The position numbers were made by a program, and so were the translations under genes. This document shows, piece after piece, positions 18,288 through 27,176 of a DNA stretch of 64,000 bases (position 1 is the stretch's first letter; each line of letters opens with the position of its first letter). The notes under the pieces were generated by a model, which saw nothing but the letters and a program-made list of their open reading frames with translations, had not been told where the DNA came from and did no database searches. Location of the stretch: positions 434,001 through 498,000 of the forward strand of contig NZ_CP146275.1 of NCBI RefSeq assembly GCF_037044555.1, read 5' to 3'. This DNA comes from Pelagibacterium nitratireducens. GTDB taxonomy: Bacteria; Pseudomonadota; Alphaproteobacteria; Rhizobiales; Devosiaceae.

Positions 18288-18698
18288 ATGGATATCCTTA
18301 CAGATAGAAGCCGTGTGGAGCGGCTCGAGATTGTGGACACAGGCCGGCGCCGGCGGTTCAGTGATGCGGAGAAGATCCGGATCGTTGAAGAAAGCTTGTC
18401 GGCCCCGCGAATGGGTTCGGCGACCGCACGACGTCATGGAATTGCGGTGCCATTGCTTTTTGCCTGGCGCAAGGCGTATCGCGACGGCCAGCTGGGCAAC
18501 GAGGCGGCTTCGTTTTATCCGGTACGCTTGGATGGGATTGGGGGTCATGCCAGCGATGGCAGCCTTCCACCAGAGCCGCCCACGGATGGATCAGCCAGTC
18601 CTGTCGAGATCGTGCTGCGCAATGGTCGCCGCATGATCGTACGCTCCGATATCGCCCCGTTTGCGTTGGGACGCCTGCTCGATGTGGTGGACCGATGA
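18288..18698 (+). CDS. tnpA: IS66 accessory protein TnpA
   Basis: A 136-residue IS66 OrfA protein. The helix-turn-helix is [20 protein letters not shown] followed by [20 protein letters not shown], the typical transposase-8-like DNA-binding module. The C-terminal part ([18 protein letters not shown]) matches the IS66 OrfA tail. It is coupled to tnpB by an ATGA overlap at 18695-18698. Confidence 0.92.
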   Translation: MDILTDRSRVERLEIVDTGRRRRFSDAEKIRIVEESLSAPRMGSATARRHGIAVPLLFAWRKAYRDGQLGNEAASFYPVRLDGIGGHASDGSLPPEPPTDGSASPVEIVLRNGRRMIVRSDIAPFALGRLLDVVDR

Positions 18699-19042
18699 TC
18701 CCGGTTCCAAGCGGGACCCGTGTATGGCTGGCGGCGGGCCACACTGACATGCGAAAGGGGTTCAACTCTTTAGCGCTGGTGGTCCAGGAAGTGCTCAAGC
18801 GTGACCCTCATGGCGGACATCTGTTTGTGTTCCGGGGTCGCAAGGGCAATCTGGTTCGCATCATCTGGCACGATGGCCAGGGGGCATGTGTTTTTACAAA
18901 GCGGCTCGAGCGCGGCCGCTTCCTTTGGCCCTCGCCGGCCGATGGTGTTGTGACGATCTCGTCTGCCCAGCTCGGATATCTGCTTGAGGGGATCGACTGG
19001 CGGATGCCGCAAAAGACTTGGCGGCCACTCTCGGCGGGATAG
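18695..19042 (+). CDS. tnpB: IS66 accessory protein TnpB
   Basis: A 115-residue IS66 Orf2-like protein of standard length. Its signature is [20 protein letters not shown], with [20 protein letters not shown] and [17 protein letters not shown]. It is required together with TnpA and TnpC for transposition of IS66 elements, by a mechanism that is poorly defined. It is intact and overlaps tnpA by 4 bp. Confidence 0.95.
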   Translation: MIPVPSGTRVWLAAGHTDMRKGFNSLALVVQEVLKRDPHGGHLFVFRGRKGNLVRIIWHDGQGACVFTKRLERGRFLWPSPADGVVTISSAQLGYLLEGIDWRMPQKTWRPLSAG

Positions 19043-19131
19043 TCATATTGGACCGCGACACGGTGACTCATCTGGTGCAAAACGGGGCATATCGGCTCGT
19101 GGGTGGGACCACATTCTGGTAAGGTCACGGC

Positions 19132-20760
19132 ATGGTCGAACCTGCCGGAAACGCCGAGATTGCTGCCCTTCGCGCTGCACTTGCCGCAGCCGAACAGCGT
19201 GCCGATCTGGCGGAAGCCGAAGCGGCGCGGGTTGTTGCAGAAAAGACCGATGGCGACGCCGAGATCGCCCGCCTCAAGCTCGAAATCGAAAAGCTCAAGC
19301 GCAGTCTTTATGGACAGCGCTCCGAGAGGAAGGCCAAGCTGCTCGACCAGCTCGAGTTCGAACTCGAGGATCTTGAAGCGGCGGCCACCGAAGACGAGCT
19401 TGCCGCCGAAATGGCCGCAGCCAAGGCTGCACCGGTCAGAGCCTTTACCCGCAAGCGGGCGCAACGGCGCGCCTTTCCCGATCACCTGCCGCGCGAGCGC
19501 GTCGTGGTGCCAGCGCCGCAAGCCTGTGAATGCTGCGGGTCCGATCACCTGGTCAAGCTGGGCGAGGACGTGACCGAAACGCTTGAGGTGATCCCGCGTC
19601 AATGGAAGGTGGTCCAGACGGTGCGGGAGAAGTTCAGTTGCCGGGATTGTGAGAAGATCAGTCAACCACCGGCACCATTCCATCCCACCCCGCGTGGCTT
19701 TGCCGGACCCAATCTTCTGGCGACGATCCTGTTTGAAAAGTTCGGTCAGCATCAGCCGCTCAACCGCCAGTCCGAGCGCTTTGCCAGAGAGGGCGTGCCC
19801 GTCAGTCTCTCGACGCTGGCCGATCAGGTTGGCGCCGCAACGGTTGCGCTCAAGCCGCTCCATGATCTGATCGCCGATCACGTGATGGCTGCCGATCGAT
19901 TGCACGGGGACGACACCACCGTGCCGATCCTGGCCAAGGGTCAGACCAGAACGGGTCGGGTGTGGACTTACGTACGTGATAACCGCCCCTTCGGCGGTAT
20001 CGATGGTCCGGCAGCTCTGTTCTTTGCTTCACCCGATCGTAGGGGCGAGCATCCAAGGAGCCATCTTGTCGACTATTCCGGCATCCTTCAGGTGGACGCC
20101 TTCGCCGGCTACAACGGCCTGTTCGATCCCGAGCGTCGCAGTGAGCCTATCCAGCCGGCCTTTTGCTGGGCTCACGGACGACGACCCTTGTTCGAGCTTG
20201 CCGATATCGAAAGGGTCCGAAAAAAGAACGGCAAGGGCGGCGCCATCTCTCCGGTTGCGCTCGAGGCGGTGCGCAGGATCGACGAGATCTTTGCCATCGA
20301 ACGCGATCTTTATGGCCTGCCGCCTGATCAGCGTCTTGCCGAGCGGCAGCGGCTTTGCGCGCCACTGGTTGAGGAGCTGCATGCCTATATGATGACCGAG
20401 CGCGAAAAGCTCTCGCGTCACGCTCCGGTGGCCAAGGCCATGAACTATATGCTCGCGCGCTGGACAGGCTTTGCCGCATTCCTTGAGGATGGCCGCATAT
20501 GCCTCTCGAACAACGCAGCCGAGCGGGCGCTGCGCGGAATTGCCCTTGGCAGAAAAGCGTGGCTGTTCGCTGGTTCGGACCGCGGTGCCCGCCGGGCCGC
20601 GTTCATGTACACCCTCATTGTCTCGGCCAAGCTCAACGATATCGATCCCCAGGCCTGGCTCGCCGACGTGCTCGCCCGCATTGCCGACATGCCGCAGAAC
20701 CGGCTGGGAGAACTGCTTCCCTGGAACTGGGTGCCGCAGGCCACGCGTCAGGCCGCCTGA
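19132..20760 (+). CDS. tnpC: IS66-family transposase TnpC (DDE)
   Basis: A full-length 542-residue IS66 transposase. It has an N-terminal leucine-rich coiled coil (AEIAALRAALAAAEQRADLA), a zinc-finger-like module (CECCGSDHL, then CRDCEKI), and the DDE catalytic core with Asp in LHGDDTTVPIL, Asp in LQVDAFAGYNGLF and Glu in CLSNNAAERALRG. A C-terminal IS66_C tail (LNDIDPQAWLADVLARIADM) follows. No disabling mutations were seen. Confidence 0.96.
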   Translation: MVEPAGNAEIAALRAALAAAEQRADLAEAEAARVVAEKTDGDAEIARLKLEIEKLKRSLYGQRSERKAKLLDQLEFELEDLEAAATEDELAAEMAAAKAAPVRAFTRKRAQRRAFPDHLPRERVVVPAPQACECCGSDHLVKLGEDVTETLEVIPRQWKVVQTVREKFSCRDCEKISQPPAPFHPTPRGFAGPNLLATILFEKFGQHQPLNRQSERFAREGVPVSLSTLADQVGAATVALKPLHDLIADHVMAADRLHGDDTTVPILAKGQTRTGRVWTYVRDNRPFGGIDGPAALFFASPDRRGEHPRSHLVDYSGILQVDAFAGYNGLFDPERRSEPIQPAFCWAHGRRPLFELADIERVRKKNGKGGAISPVALEAVRRIDEIFAIERDLYGLPPDQRLAERQRLCAPLVEELHAYMMTEREKLSRHAPVAKAMNYMLARWTGFAAFLEDGRICLSNNAAERALRGIALGRKAWLFAGSDRGARRAAFMYTLIVSAKLNDIDPQAWLADVLARIADMPQNRLGELLPWNWVPQATRQAA

Positions 20761-20762
20761 TC

Positions 20763-20987
20763 GTGCAGCGCAATAAGGTTCATGCCGTCAAAACCATCGA
20801 CCGCGTCGCTGCCGAGCTCGGCGAGACGGTCGACCGCATCTTCGACATCGCCATCGAAATGGAAACGGAAGACGGCGTGATCTGGGTCTATAGTCCCGCC
20901 GATGACGGTGGCACGATCGCCTTTACTGAAGATGGGATCGAGTGCCTCCGAAATCTCATCGAAGAACACCAATCAGCCGGATCCTGA
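20763..20987 (+). CDS. Small IS66 passenger ORF (74 residues)
   Basis: A GTG-initiated frame beginning 2 bp after the tnpC stop. It encodes an acidic protein with TIDRVAAELGETVDRIFDIA, EMETEDGVIWVY, and GGTIAFTEDGIECLRNLIEE. Proteins with the pattern 'NEMExEDGxIWVYGxxEDGxxAFTxxGIExL' follow transposase genes in other rhizobial IS66 elements, so this is a conserved passenger rather than chance. The function is not known. Confidence 0.65.
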   Translation: MQRNKVHAVKTIDRVAAELGETVDRIFDIAIEMETEDGVIWVYSPADDGGTIAFTEDGIECLRNLIEEHQSAGS

Positions 20988-21016
20988 AAGCTCCGCGGTT
21001 CTCAACGGATGCTTAC

Positions 21017-21024
21017 GTTCAAAG
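21017..21024. repeat. Right 8-bp target-site duplication of IS66 element
   Basis: GTTCAAAG, identical to 18220-18227, directly follows the right terminal inverted repeat. Confidence 0.93.
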
Positions 21025-21161
21025 CTTCCCTTCGGAGGACGCAGCTTTGGCTAAGGGCGATCTGGCGCATGAGTAGGCACTGGTTGGGGCACGGAAGTTC
21101 AATCGACGAGGATCGAGCTGGCGGTAACTACCTCGTCGGTACCGATTAGCCCCGACATGTT

Positions 21162-22481
21162 TTATCTATCGCCGTTCGCTGATTGGCCCCGCAGGGCGAA
21201 AAACAACGAGAAAAGCATGAAATTGGCGAAGTGATTATAATTGAGAAAGAGAAACATCGTGGTCGAGGCGAGAAGCATCGTTGTCATGATCGAAAACATT
21301 GCTGCCGCACCTTTCTTTCCCACTGATACCGTAGGCCTGTAAGACCGCCACAAGACATACGAGATAACGAGTGCGAGGACAATCGCTCCCAATGCCCCAA
21401 GGTCAACCATTGTCTGAATAAACGATTGGTGGAAGTGCGGAACTTCGTAATTTCTAAATTGCTGAATGGCGGTATTAATCGCACCTGACTCCGGTCCGGT
21501 GAAGTATCCGTTGAAACCCCACCCCAGAATAGGCCGCTCGGACCAGGCTATAAGGCCCCACTCCCAGAGCAGCGTTCGCCCCGTCAACGTTCCATCCCTG
21601 CCTAGAAAATCCAGCAACGTATACCAGTTGAGGATCGCGATACCACTGCCTACGCCCACGGCTACGAGGACAACAGCATAGAATACATCTACCCGAACGC
21701 CAATTCGGAGACACGTTAATGCAGTATAGTAGCAAAGGACGGCGGATATTAGCAACACGATACCTGTCGCTGATCCGGTGAAAATAATAAACGCGAAAAA
21801 TATTATTGAGTATGCAAGACGTCTCCATCCACTGCTATAGGCATATACAATAATATATCCCAGAGTAGCATATAAGGATGCCATAATTTTGTGCGGGAAA
21901 AAGCCCCGGAAAGGCGCCCCGCCAAGAATGTTGCTTCGGCCGTGACTGTCGAAATAGTAGACCTGCCCGTATCCGACGAAATACGAAACAATTCCAGCTA
22001 TCACTAGGATTAGTATGGTTCTTGCGAAGATATTGAGGATGTCTCGCAACCAGAGTTCGCTCGCCATAAGGTGGGCGACTACAATATTGCCGGCCAACAT
22101 GCCGCCATAGACCAGGGTGGTTGAGGGCGAAGGGGACCACAGGGCCGAGAGCAGGATATATCCGCCTATCCCTATGGCAATATACAAGCTGGAAGTGTTT
22201 TGGCGTCGTAGAGTGATGAAGAAAAGCAGCGAAGCCGCATGGAGCGCGATCCAGCTCAAAGAAAAGGTAGCATTGCTTCCGACGGTGCCGTCGGTGTTGG
22301 TAGGAATGAGAACGACCGCGTTGGCTCCAAGTAGGCATGCTACATAGAGATGATAGAACGCATAGCGCATGCCCTTGATGGTCAGGCGCCCGTTTGAGGG
22401 AAGGCTTTGCGCTATTGCGACCAATTCAATCGTCCTTAATGGGCCTTCCGGTCTATCACCGAGGCAGTGCTCGGGCGGCAC
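21162..22481 (-). CDS. O-antigen ligase/polymerase-like (Wzy/ExoQ) membrane protein
   Basis: A polytopic membrane protein of up to 439 residues with about 10-12 hydrophobic segments. A large loop carries GRTLLWEWGLIAWSERPILG and the following GWGFNGYF, typical of the Wzy_C/O-antigen-ligase superfamily (ExoQ, WaaL). It would polymerise or ligate lipid-linked repeat units at the periplasmic face. The start is uncertain: the ATG at 22481 overlaps the previous gene by 26 bp, and an ATG at 22370 (MRYAFYHLYVACLL) is an alternative. It is the last gene of the polysaccharide locus. Confidence 0.8.
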   Translation of the reverse strand: MPPEHCLGDRPEGPLRTIELVAIAQSLPSNGRLTIKGMRYAFYHLYVACLLGANAVVLIPTNTDGTVGSNATFSLSWIALHAASLLFFITLRRQNTSSLYIAIGIGGYILLSALWSPSPSTTLVYGGMLAGNIVVAHLMASELWLRDILNIFARTILILVIAGIVSYFVGYGQVYYFDSHGRSNILGGAPFRGFFPHKIMASLYATLGYIIVYAYSSGWRRLAYSIIFFAFIIFTGSATGIVLLISAVLCYYTALTCLRIGVRVDVFYAVVLVAVGVGSGIAILNWYTLLDFLGRDGTLTGRTLLWEWGLIAWSERPILGWGFNGYFTGPESGAINTAIQQFRNYEVPHFHQSFIQTMVDLGALGAIVLALVISYVLWRSYRPTVSVGKKGAAAMFSIMTTMLLASTTMFLFLNYNHFANFMLFSLFFALRGQSANGDR

Positions 22482-23478
22482 GTATCATGAAATCTGCGCT
22501 CACCGGAAGCTTGCCCAGTAGCTTTGCCACGGCGATGAAAAGCCGATACTTGGTCGGATAGGTAACGCCCTTGCCGTCGATAAGCGCCATCATCTCGTCT
22601 CCTGCCTTCTGCCGCCCCATAAGATAGAGTTTTACATTTCGACGGGCGAGATCACGCCAGATTTCGGGCTTTTCTGCCTCCAATACAAATTCCATTCCCT
22701 GCTCTCTCACCGACGCTAGAACTTCGGCCCGTCCCGACTCATCAAGTCCCGAGAGCTTGATGGCAAGATATTTGCAGTTGATCTGGTCGAATGCCTTTCG
22801 AGGCGCAAAGCTCACGCCATCGGCCTGTGCCGTTCGAAGATACAGAACCTCGTCAAGATAGACGGCCTGGCCGGTGCGTAACAACCTGAAGAACATATCC
22901 CAGTCGGCGCACCATTTGAACGCGGTCTCGTAAAGGCCCACGGCGTTCAAAGCCGACGCCCGATACATGACGGAACCATGCGTGAAGGGGCAATGGGTTC
23001 TGATGTCATTGAATACGATGGTTTCGCGATGGTGCGCACTGTCGTAGAATGTAGTCTTGGTGATCGGATCGGTGGTGGTACTGGCGGTCGCGCAGAACAC
23101 GGCATCGGGGGCTCTTTCCAATGCTGCAACTTGCCGCTCAATCCGCTCGGGATGACATTCATCGCCTGAGCCAACGATGGCTATATACTTGGCTCTGGTT
23201 CGACGCAGGGCTAGGTTGAGGCCGGGGGTGAGACCCAGATTGGCTTCATGCCTATAAATATTGAATCGAGGATCGTTAAGGCTGGTTGCAACACGCTGCA
23301 TTTCCGCCCAAGTCTCATCGGTGGAGCAGTCGTCCCAGATTAACGCCTCAAAATCGGCAAAGGTTTGCTCTGCGATCGAATTAAAGGTCCGCGCTACAAC
23401 GCCGGCTCGATTGTGATACGGGCACAAAATCGCTACGCGTGGAATCTTTTCAGCAGGGGGCTGTTCAAAAGAAGTCAT
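22456..23478 (-). CDS. Family 2 glycosyltransferase
   Basis: A cytoplasmic GT-A fold glycosyltransferase of 340 residues. The N-terminal block is RVAILCPYHNRAGVVARTFN, with the nucleotide-binding aspartates in LIWDDCSTDET and a metal-binding-site equivalent near YIAIVGSGDECHP (DxD reduced to GDE). The C-terminal part is helical. ATG 23478 is preferred over an upstream TTG. It would add one sugar of the repeat unit; donor and linkage are unknown. It lies 24 bp after the flippase gene. Confidence 0.85.
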   Translation of the reverse strand: MTSFEQPPAEKIPRVAILCPYHNRAGVVARTFNSIAEQTFADFEALIWDDCSTDETWAEMQRVATSLNDPRFNIYRHEANLGLTPGLNLALRRTRAKYIAIVGSGDECHPERIERQVAALERAPDAVFCATASTTTDPITKTTFYDSAHHRETIVFNDIRTHCPFTHGSVMYRASALNAVGLYETAFKWCADWDMFFRLLRTGQAVYLDEVLYLRTAQADGVSFAPRKAFDQINCKYLAIKLSGLDESGRAEVLASVREQGMEFVLEAEKPEIWRDLARRNVKLYLMGRQKAGDEMMALIDGKGVTYPTKYRLFIAVAKLLGKLPVSADFMIRAARALPR

Positions 23479-23502
23479 TTTACTGCCTTTGGCACTTCGC
23501 AA

Positions 23503-24816
23503 TCAGTTGTTGGTACGCCGAAGAACGTTCGGAATTTTCGATCGCATTATTCGCACCGATTGCTTTAGGTCATATATGCGGGGAACGAGGAAGGTTCGGA
23601 AAGGGATGTTTTCGAGCCGGCGGCAGCTCACCATGTAGCCGGCAAGCAGAACGTATTGACCCACCACAAGCGCCCAAGCGCCGCCATGAACTCCGAGCGT
23701 TGGCACCAGCGCAAAGGCCAACCCCAAATTTATCAGCAGGCTGAAAATGATAACCGGGGTACCGAAGAATGGCTTACCTTGCCCGGCGAGCGTGGGGTAG
23801 ATCACCTTGCCTGCTGCGGCCGGAGCCAAGCCGAAGGCCAGGATTTGGAGAGCGGTGCCGGCTGGGGCATAGTTGCCGCCGAGGATGATCGTCAAAAGCT
23901 GTGGTGCGGCGAACGCCACCAATATGGCAAGCGCAAGAAAGAACCAGAAAATCCAGCAGGCAATGCGGGCATTGCGGCCCAGAACCGAAACGCCCGGCTC
24001 TTGGCGGGCGGCGTTGGAAAAAAGGACCATGCCTAGGGCGGTGGCCGCTTGAAGGAAGATTTCGTTGACGCGGACTGCGGCGAAAAACTGGCCGGCGGCT
24101 TCAGCACCCCAATAGTTCTCGATGACGAACATCGAAATGCGCGAGCAGAGGGTGATGACGAACAGGTTGAAAGCAAAGATCAGACCATAGCCAAGCATGC
24201 CGCCGAGACGGTCTAGCCGGGGCAGCGGTTTGCCGGCACCGCGAAGAGCAAGCCACAACGCCACCGGCACGGCCAGGACGAAGCCGCCCACATGGGCCCA
24301 TAGCGCGGTAAAGAGGGTTACGCTGGCCGTCAACGCCAAGCCTGCGGCGAAGATCATCAAGGCGATGCGGGGCAGGGTTTCGCTGAAACTGAAGGCGTTG
24401 ATATCGCCGCGACCTAGATATACCCCTTGTATGAGCATAACGAACATCGTGGCCGCAACGCCCAAAACAATGAGGCCGCCAGTCTGGAGCGATGAAAGGC
24501 CGGGAATCTGGTCGCCATAAAGAAGGTAGATAACGGCCGCCGAAAAGAGGGTGAGGACGGGCCAGAGGACCAAAGTTGTTCCCACCGCCTCACCGGGGGT
24601 CATGCGCTTCTGGCCGATCTCGTATGTAAACGATTGGCGCAGCCCTAGGCTTCCCAGCATCGCCGCGAGCGTCATGGCCGTGGTGACAATCCCGAACCAG
24701 CCGAACTCGGCAGGCGTCATGAAGCGAGCGAGCAGAAGGAAGGCGACAAATTGAGCGATGCGGATAAAGCCGCGCGCAAACAAAATCGTCACCGCTTGGC
24801 GGACGAGATCGCTCAT
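23503..24816 (-). CDS. Wzx-type polysaccharide flippase
   Basis: A 437-residue multispan protein of the MOP/polysaccharide-transport superfamily with about 12 transmembrane helices. It opens with ILFARGFIRIAQFVAFLLLA and RFMTPAEFGWFGIVTTAMTL, the characteristic first two helices. It would flip undecaprenyl-linked repeat units to the periplasm for the Wzy-like protein encoded downstream. The ATG overlaps the murB-like stop by 4 bp. Confidence 0.88.
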   Translation of the reverse strand: MSDLVRQAVTILFARGFIRIAQFVAFLLLARFMTPAEFGWFGIVTTAMTLAAMLGSLGLRQSFTYEIGQKRMTPGEAVGTTLVLWPVLTLFSAAVIYLLYGDQIPGLSSLQTGGLIVLGVAATMFVMLIQGVYLGRGDINAFSFSETLPRIALMIFAAGLALTASVTLFTALWAHVGGFVLAVPVALWLALRGAGKPLPRLDRLGGMLGYGLIFAFNLFVITLCSRISMFVIENYWGAEAAGQFFAAVRVNEIFLQAATALGMVLFSNAARQEPGVSVLGRNARIACWIFWFFLALAILVAFAAPQLLTIILGGNYAPAGTALQILAFGLAPAAAGKVIYPTLAGQGKPFFGTPVIIFSLLINLGLAFALVPTLGVHGGAWALVVGQYVLLAGYMVSCRRLENIPFRTFLVPRIYDLKQSVRIMRSKIPNVLRRTNN

Positions 24817-25817
24817 AAACCAGCTACCTTGGTCAAATCGACGGCGCCCCAGCGCTCCTCAGCAGGTTCATGGGCCGGGCGGATGCGGCCATCCGGGGCC
24901 ACATGGCGCACCTCACAATCCATGAAATAGCCAGTGCGTTCCTGAACGGTCTGCCGGATCAACGCAATGAGATAAAGAATGTCGTCCGACGTCGCTCCGC
25001 CGGTGTTGACGAGGAAGTTGGCATGAAGAGGCGAGATTTGCGCTCCGTTGCAGCGGGCTCCCTTCAAACCAGCCTCCTCGATCGCCTTGCCGGGGGCGCC
25101 CACGGTTGCGTACATAGCGGGATCGGAAAGAAAGGTTGAGCCGCAATTGGGAAGGTTCTTCGGGAATTTGGCGCGGCGCGAAGCCATGATTGAGATCATC
25201 TCGCTGCGGATTTCTGAAGGATTGCCTGCCTCGAATTCCAAATCGGCCTCAAGCACAACGGCGCGGCGCGTTTGAAGCGTAGAAGTCCGATAGGCAAAGC
25301 CACAGGCTTCCTGATCGAGAGTAAAGAGATTTCCCGCCTCGTCTGCACACAGCACGGATTTGACGTTGAGTCCAACTCCCTTGCGCTGACTTCCTCCGTT
25401 CATCAGGATCAAGCCACCCAGCGTGCCGGGAATGCCAATGGTGTGCTCGATTCCCGAGAGGCCCTCGCAGCCGATACGCCGCGTAAAAAGCGGCATCCAG
25501 ATTCCGGCTTGGGCCCAAGCAGAAGTCCCCGATATGGTCATCTGCGACATGGCGCGGGAGATGCGCAGCACAACACCTTCAAAACCGGCGCTGTCGAACA
25601 ACACGTTGGATGCATCACCCACGATGAACAGCGGCTCCGGCCTGTCGGACATGACCGCCATGACGGAAGCGGCTTCCTTCGCGCTAGAAGGCTCGACGAG
25701 CGCCAGCGCCCGCCCGCCGATCTTCCAGCGTGAAAGAGGCGTCAGGTCCGCATTCCGGGTGATCCGGGCGCCAGTGCTTTCCAGAACGCCGAACAGATCG
25801 GGGAATGGCGAGGTCAC
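24813..25817 (-). CDS. MurB-like UDP-enolpyruvyl-sugar reductase, polysaccharide-locus paralogue
   Basis: A 334-residue FAD-binding MurB homologue starting at GTG with AGGAG about 10 bp upstream. It shows the FAD-binding stretch (LFIVGDASNVLFDSAGFEGV), GIPGTLGGLILMNGG, YRTS, the proton-donor Ser in PNCGSTFLSDP, and a terminal Glu in DCEVRHV matching the catalytic Glu. MurB reduces UDP-GlcNAc-enolpyruvate to UDP-MurNAc. It sits between a murA-like gene and a flippase, far from any cell-division cluster, so a role in making a lactyl-ether sugar donor for the polysaccharide is inferred. Confidence 0.85.
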   Translation of the reverse strand: MTSPFPDLFGVLESTGARITRNADLTPLSRWKIGGRALALVEPSSAKEAASVMAVMSDRPEPLFIVGDASNVLFDSAGFEGVVLRISRAMSQMTISGTSAWAQAGIWMPLFTRRIGCEGLSGIEHTIGIPGTLGGLILMNGGSQRKGVGLNVKSVLCADEAGNLFTLDQEACGFAYRTSTLQTRRAVVLEADLEFEAGNPSEIRSEMISIMASRRAKFPKNLPNCGSTFLSDPAMYATVGAPGKAIEEAGLKGARCNGAQISPLHANFLVNTGGATSDDILYLIALIRQTVQERTGYFMDCEVRHVAPDGRIRPAHEPAEERWGAVDLTKVAGL

Positions 25818-25829
25818 TGTCGTTGGCTC

Positions 25830-27155
25830 CTATCCATTGGCGGCTTGAGCGATTTGATCCTCATGCACCGAGATGCGCGAGCCGAGCTGGTTGAGTTTGC
25901 CCTGAAGATCGTTGTAGCCCCGCAGGGCCATATGCACGTCCTGGATCACCGATCGGCCATTGGCGCAGAGCGCCGCCATGACCACGGCCATCGAACCGCG
26001 AAGATCGGTAGAATTGGCGACGCCAGGCTTGAACTGGGCCGGACCTTTAATCGTGATCTTGCCGCGCTCGGCGGCGAGGTGATCGCCCTTGACGAGCTTG
26101 GCAAGCTCGGAAACGAAGGCGATGCGCTCGGGATAGCGGTAATCGTAGACCCGAGAGGTGCCGGCGCCGGCCAGGGCCAGCATCACGTAAAATGCCTGCA
26201 TGTCTGAAATGACGCCGGGATGGGCCCCGCAAGCCAGCTCGAACGGTTGTACGCTGCCCGAAACGAGGCAGTCAGGCGTCACGTGAATAGATGTGGAATT
26301 GCGAAATAGATCGACACCAGCCTGCTCGATATGAAGTAGCGGCACGGTCATGGACTCGAAGGGGGCGCCCTCGACGGTCAATTCGCCCTTGGCAAGGATG
26401 GCATAGACGATCCAAGTCAGTGCCTCGATGCGATCAGTCATCACCGCCATGCGGGCGCCGCCAAGGGTGCCGCCCTTGCCCTCGACCACAATGTGGCTGG
26501 TTCCATAAACGGAAATATCGGCGCCCATGCGTTGCAGGAAGGCGATCAGATCGGCGACTTCGGGCGTAATGTAGGCATTGAAGATTTCAGTGCGGCCCTT
26601 GGCTACGCTTGCGCAAAGCAACGCATTTTCCGTTCCACCGACAGTGGAAATGGGAAAATTTATCGTGCCGCCGATGAAGCCGTCCGGGGCATTGATCTCG
26701 ATATGGTCGTCGCGCTCAGTGACGACCCCTCCCAGATCGCGCCAGACCATCATGTGCAAGTCATACCCGCGTCCGCCCGCCGCGCCGCCGCCGATGGGGC
26801 AGCCGCCGGGGTACGGGATGCGGGCGATTCCGGAGCGTATAACTTGGGAGGCTGCCAGCAGGTATGTGGTGCGGATGGGTACGTCAAATTGGTCGCGTGT
26901 GAGCAGCTTGGAACTAAGTCCGGAGGCGTCGATGTCGATCTTTTCGGCATCATCGTTGATAGCGACCGTTGCACCGATATCGCGACAGAAAGCGATCTTG
27001 TGCCCGACATCGACCAAGCGAGTAGGGAAGTTGGTCAACTCGACCTTCTCATCGGTGAGAAGTCCAGCGGCCAGCAGACGAGTCGCCGAATTCTTGGCGC
27101 CACTGACCCGAACCTTGCCGACCGGGGGAATGCCGCCATCAATCACTGCGTACAT
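25830..27155 (-). CDS. MurA-like enolpyruvyl transferase, polysaccharide-locus paralogue
   Basis: An EPSP-synthase-fold protein of about 441 residues. It keeps the MurA catalytic set: Lys21-Asn22 in VSGAKNSATRLL, the PEP-binding Cys119 in PYPGGCPIGGG, the Asp of VISDMQAF, and an Arg in STDLRGSMAVV. The active-site loop after Cys119 is longer than usual (GGGAAGGRGYDLH instead of GARPVDLH), so substrate preference may differ. GAGG precedes two possible ATGs (27161, 27155). The murB-like gene follows by 12 bp. It would transfer enolpyruvate from PEP to a UDP-amino sugar. It might be the genome's only murA, which I cannot exclude. Confidence 0.83.
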   Translation of the reverse strand: MYAVIDGGIPPVGKVRVSGAKNSATRLLAAGLLTDEKVELTNFPTRLVDVGHKIAFCRDIGATVAINDDAEKIDIDASGLSSKLLTRDQFDVPIRTTYLLAASQVIRSGIARIPYPGGCPIGGGAAGGRGYDLHMMVWRDLGGVVTERDDHIEINAPDGFIGGTINFPISTVGGTENALLCASVAKGRTEIFNAYITPEVADLIAFLQRMGADISVYGTSHIVVEGKGGTLGGARMAVMTDRIEALTWIVYAILAKGELTVEGAPFESMTVPLLHIEQAGVDLFRNSTSIHVTPDCLVSGSVQPFELACGAHPGVISDMQAFYVMLALAGAGTSRVYDYRYPERIAFVSELAKLVKGDHLAAERGKITIKGPAQFKPGVANSTDLRGSMAVVMAALCANGRSVIQDVHMALRGYNDLQGKLNQLGSRISVHEDQIAQAANG

Positions 27156-27176
27156 GTTCATATACCTCAAATGAGT

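Larger units (their letters stand above)
18228..21016 (+). mobile_element. Complete IS66-family insertion sequence (2,789 bp)
   Basis: The terminal inverted repeats begin GTAAGC: 22 bp at 18228-18249 match the reverse complement of 20995-21016 at 19 positions, sharing GTAAGC, TCCGTTGAG and CCGC. An identical 8-bp duplication flanks the element. It carries tnpA, tnpB and tnpC plus a 74-codon downstream ORF, all intact. Everything needed for transposition is present, so it is probably active or recently active. Confidence 0.95.

Noticed and set aside
18228..21016. Possibility that the IS66 element carries cargo such as resistance genes
   Set aside because: All coding space is taken by tnpA, tnpB, tnpC and one small passenger ORF.
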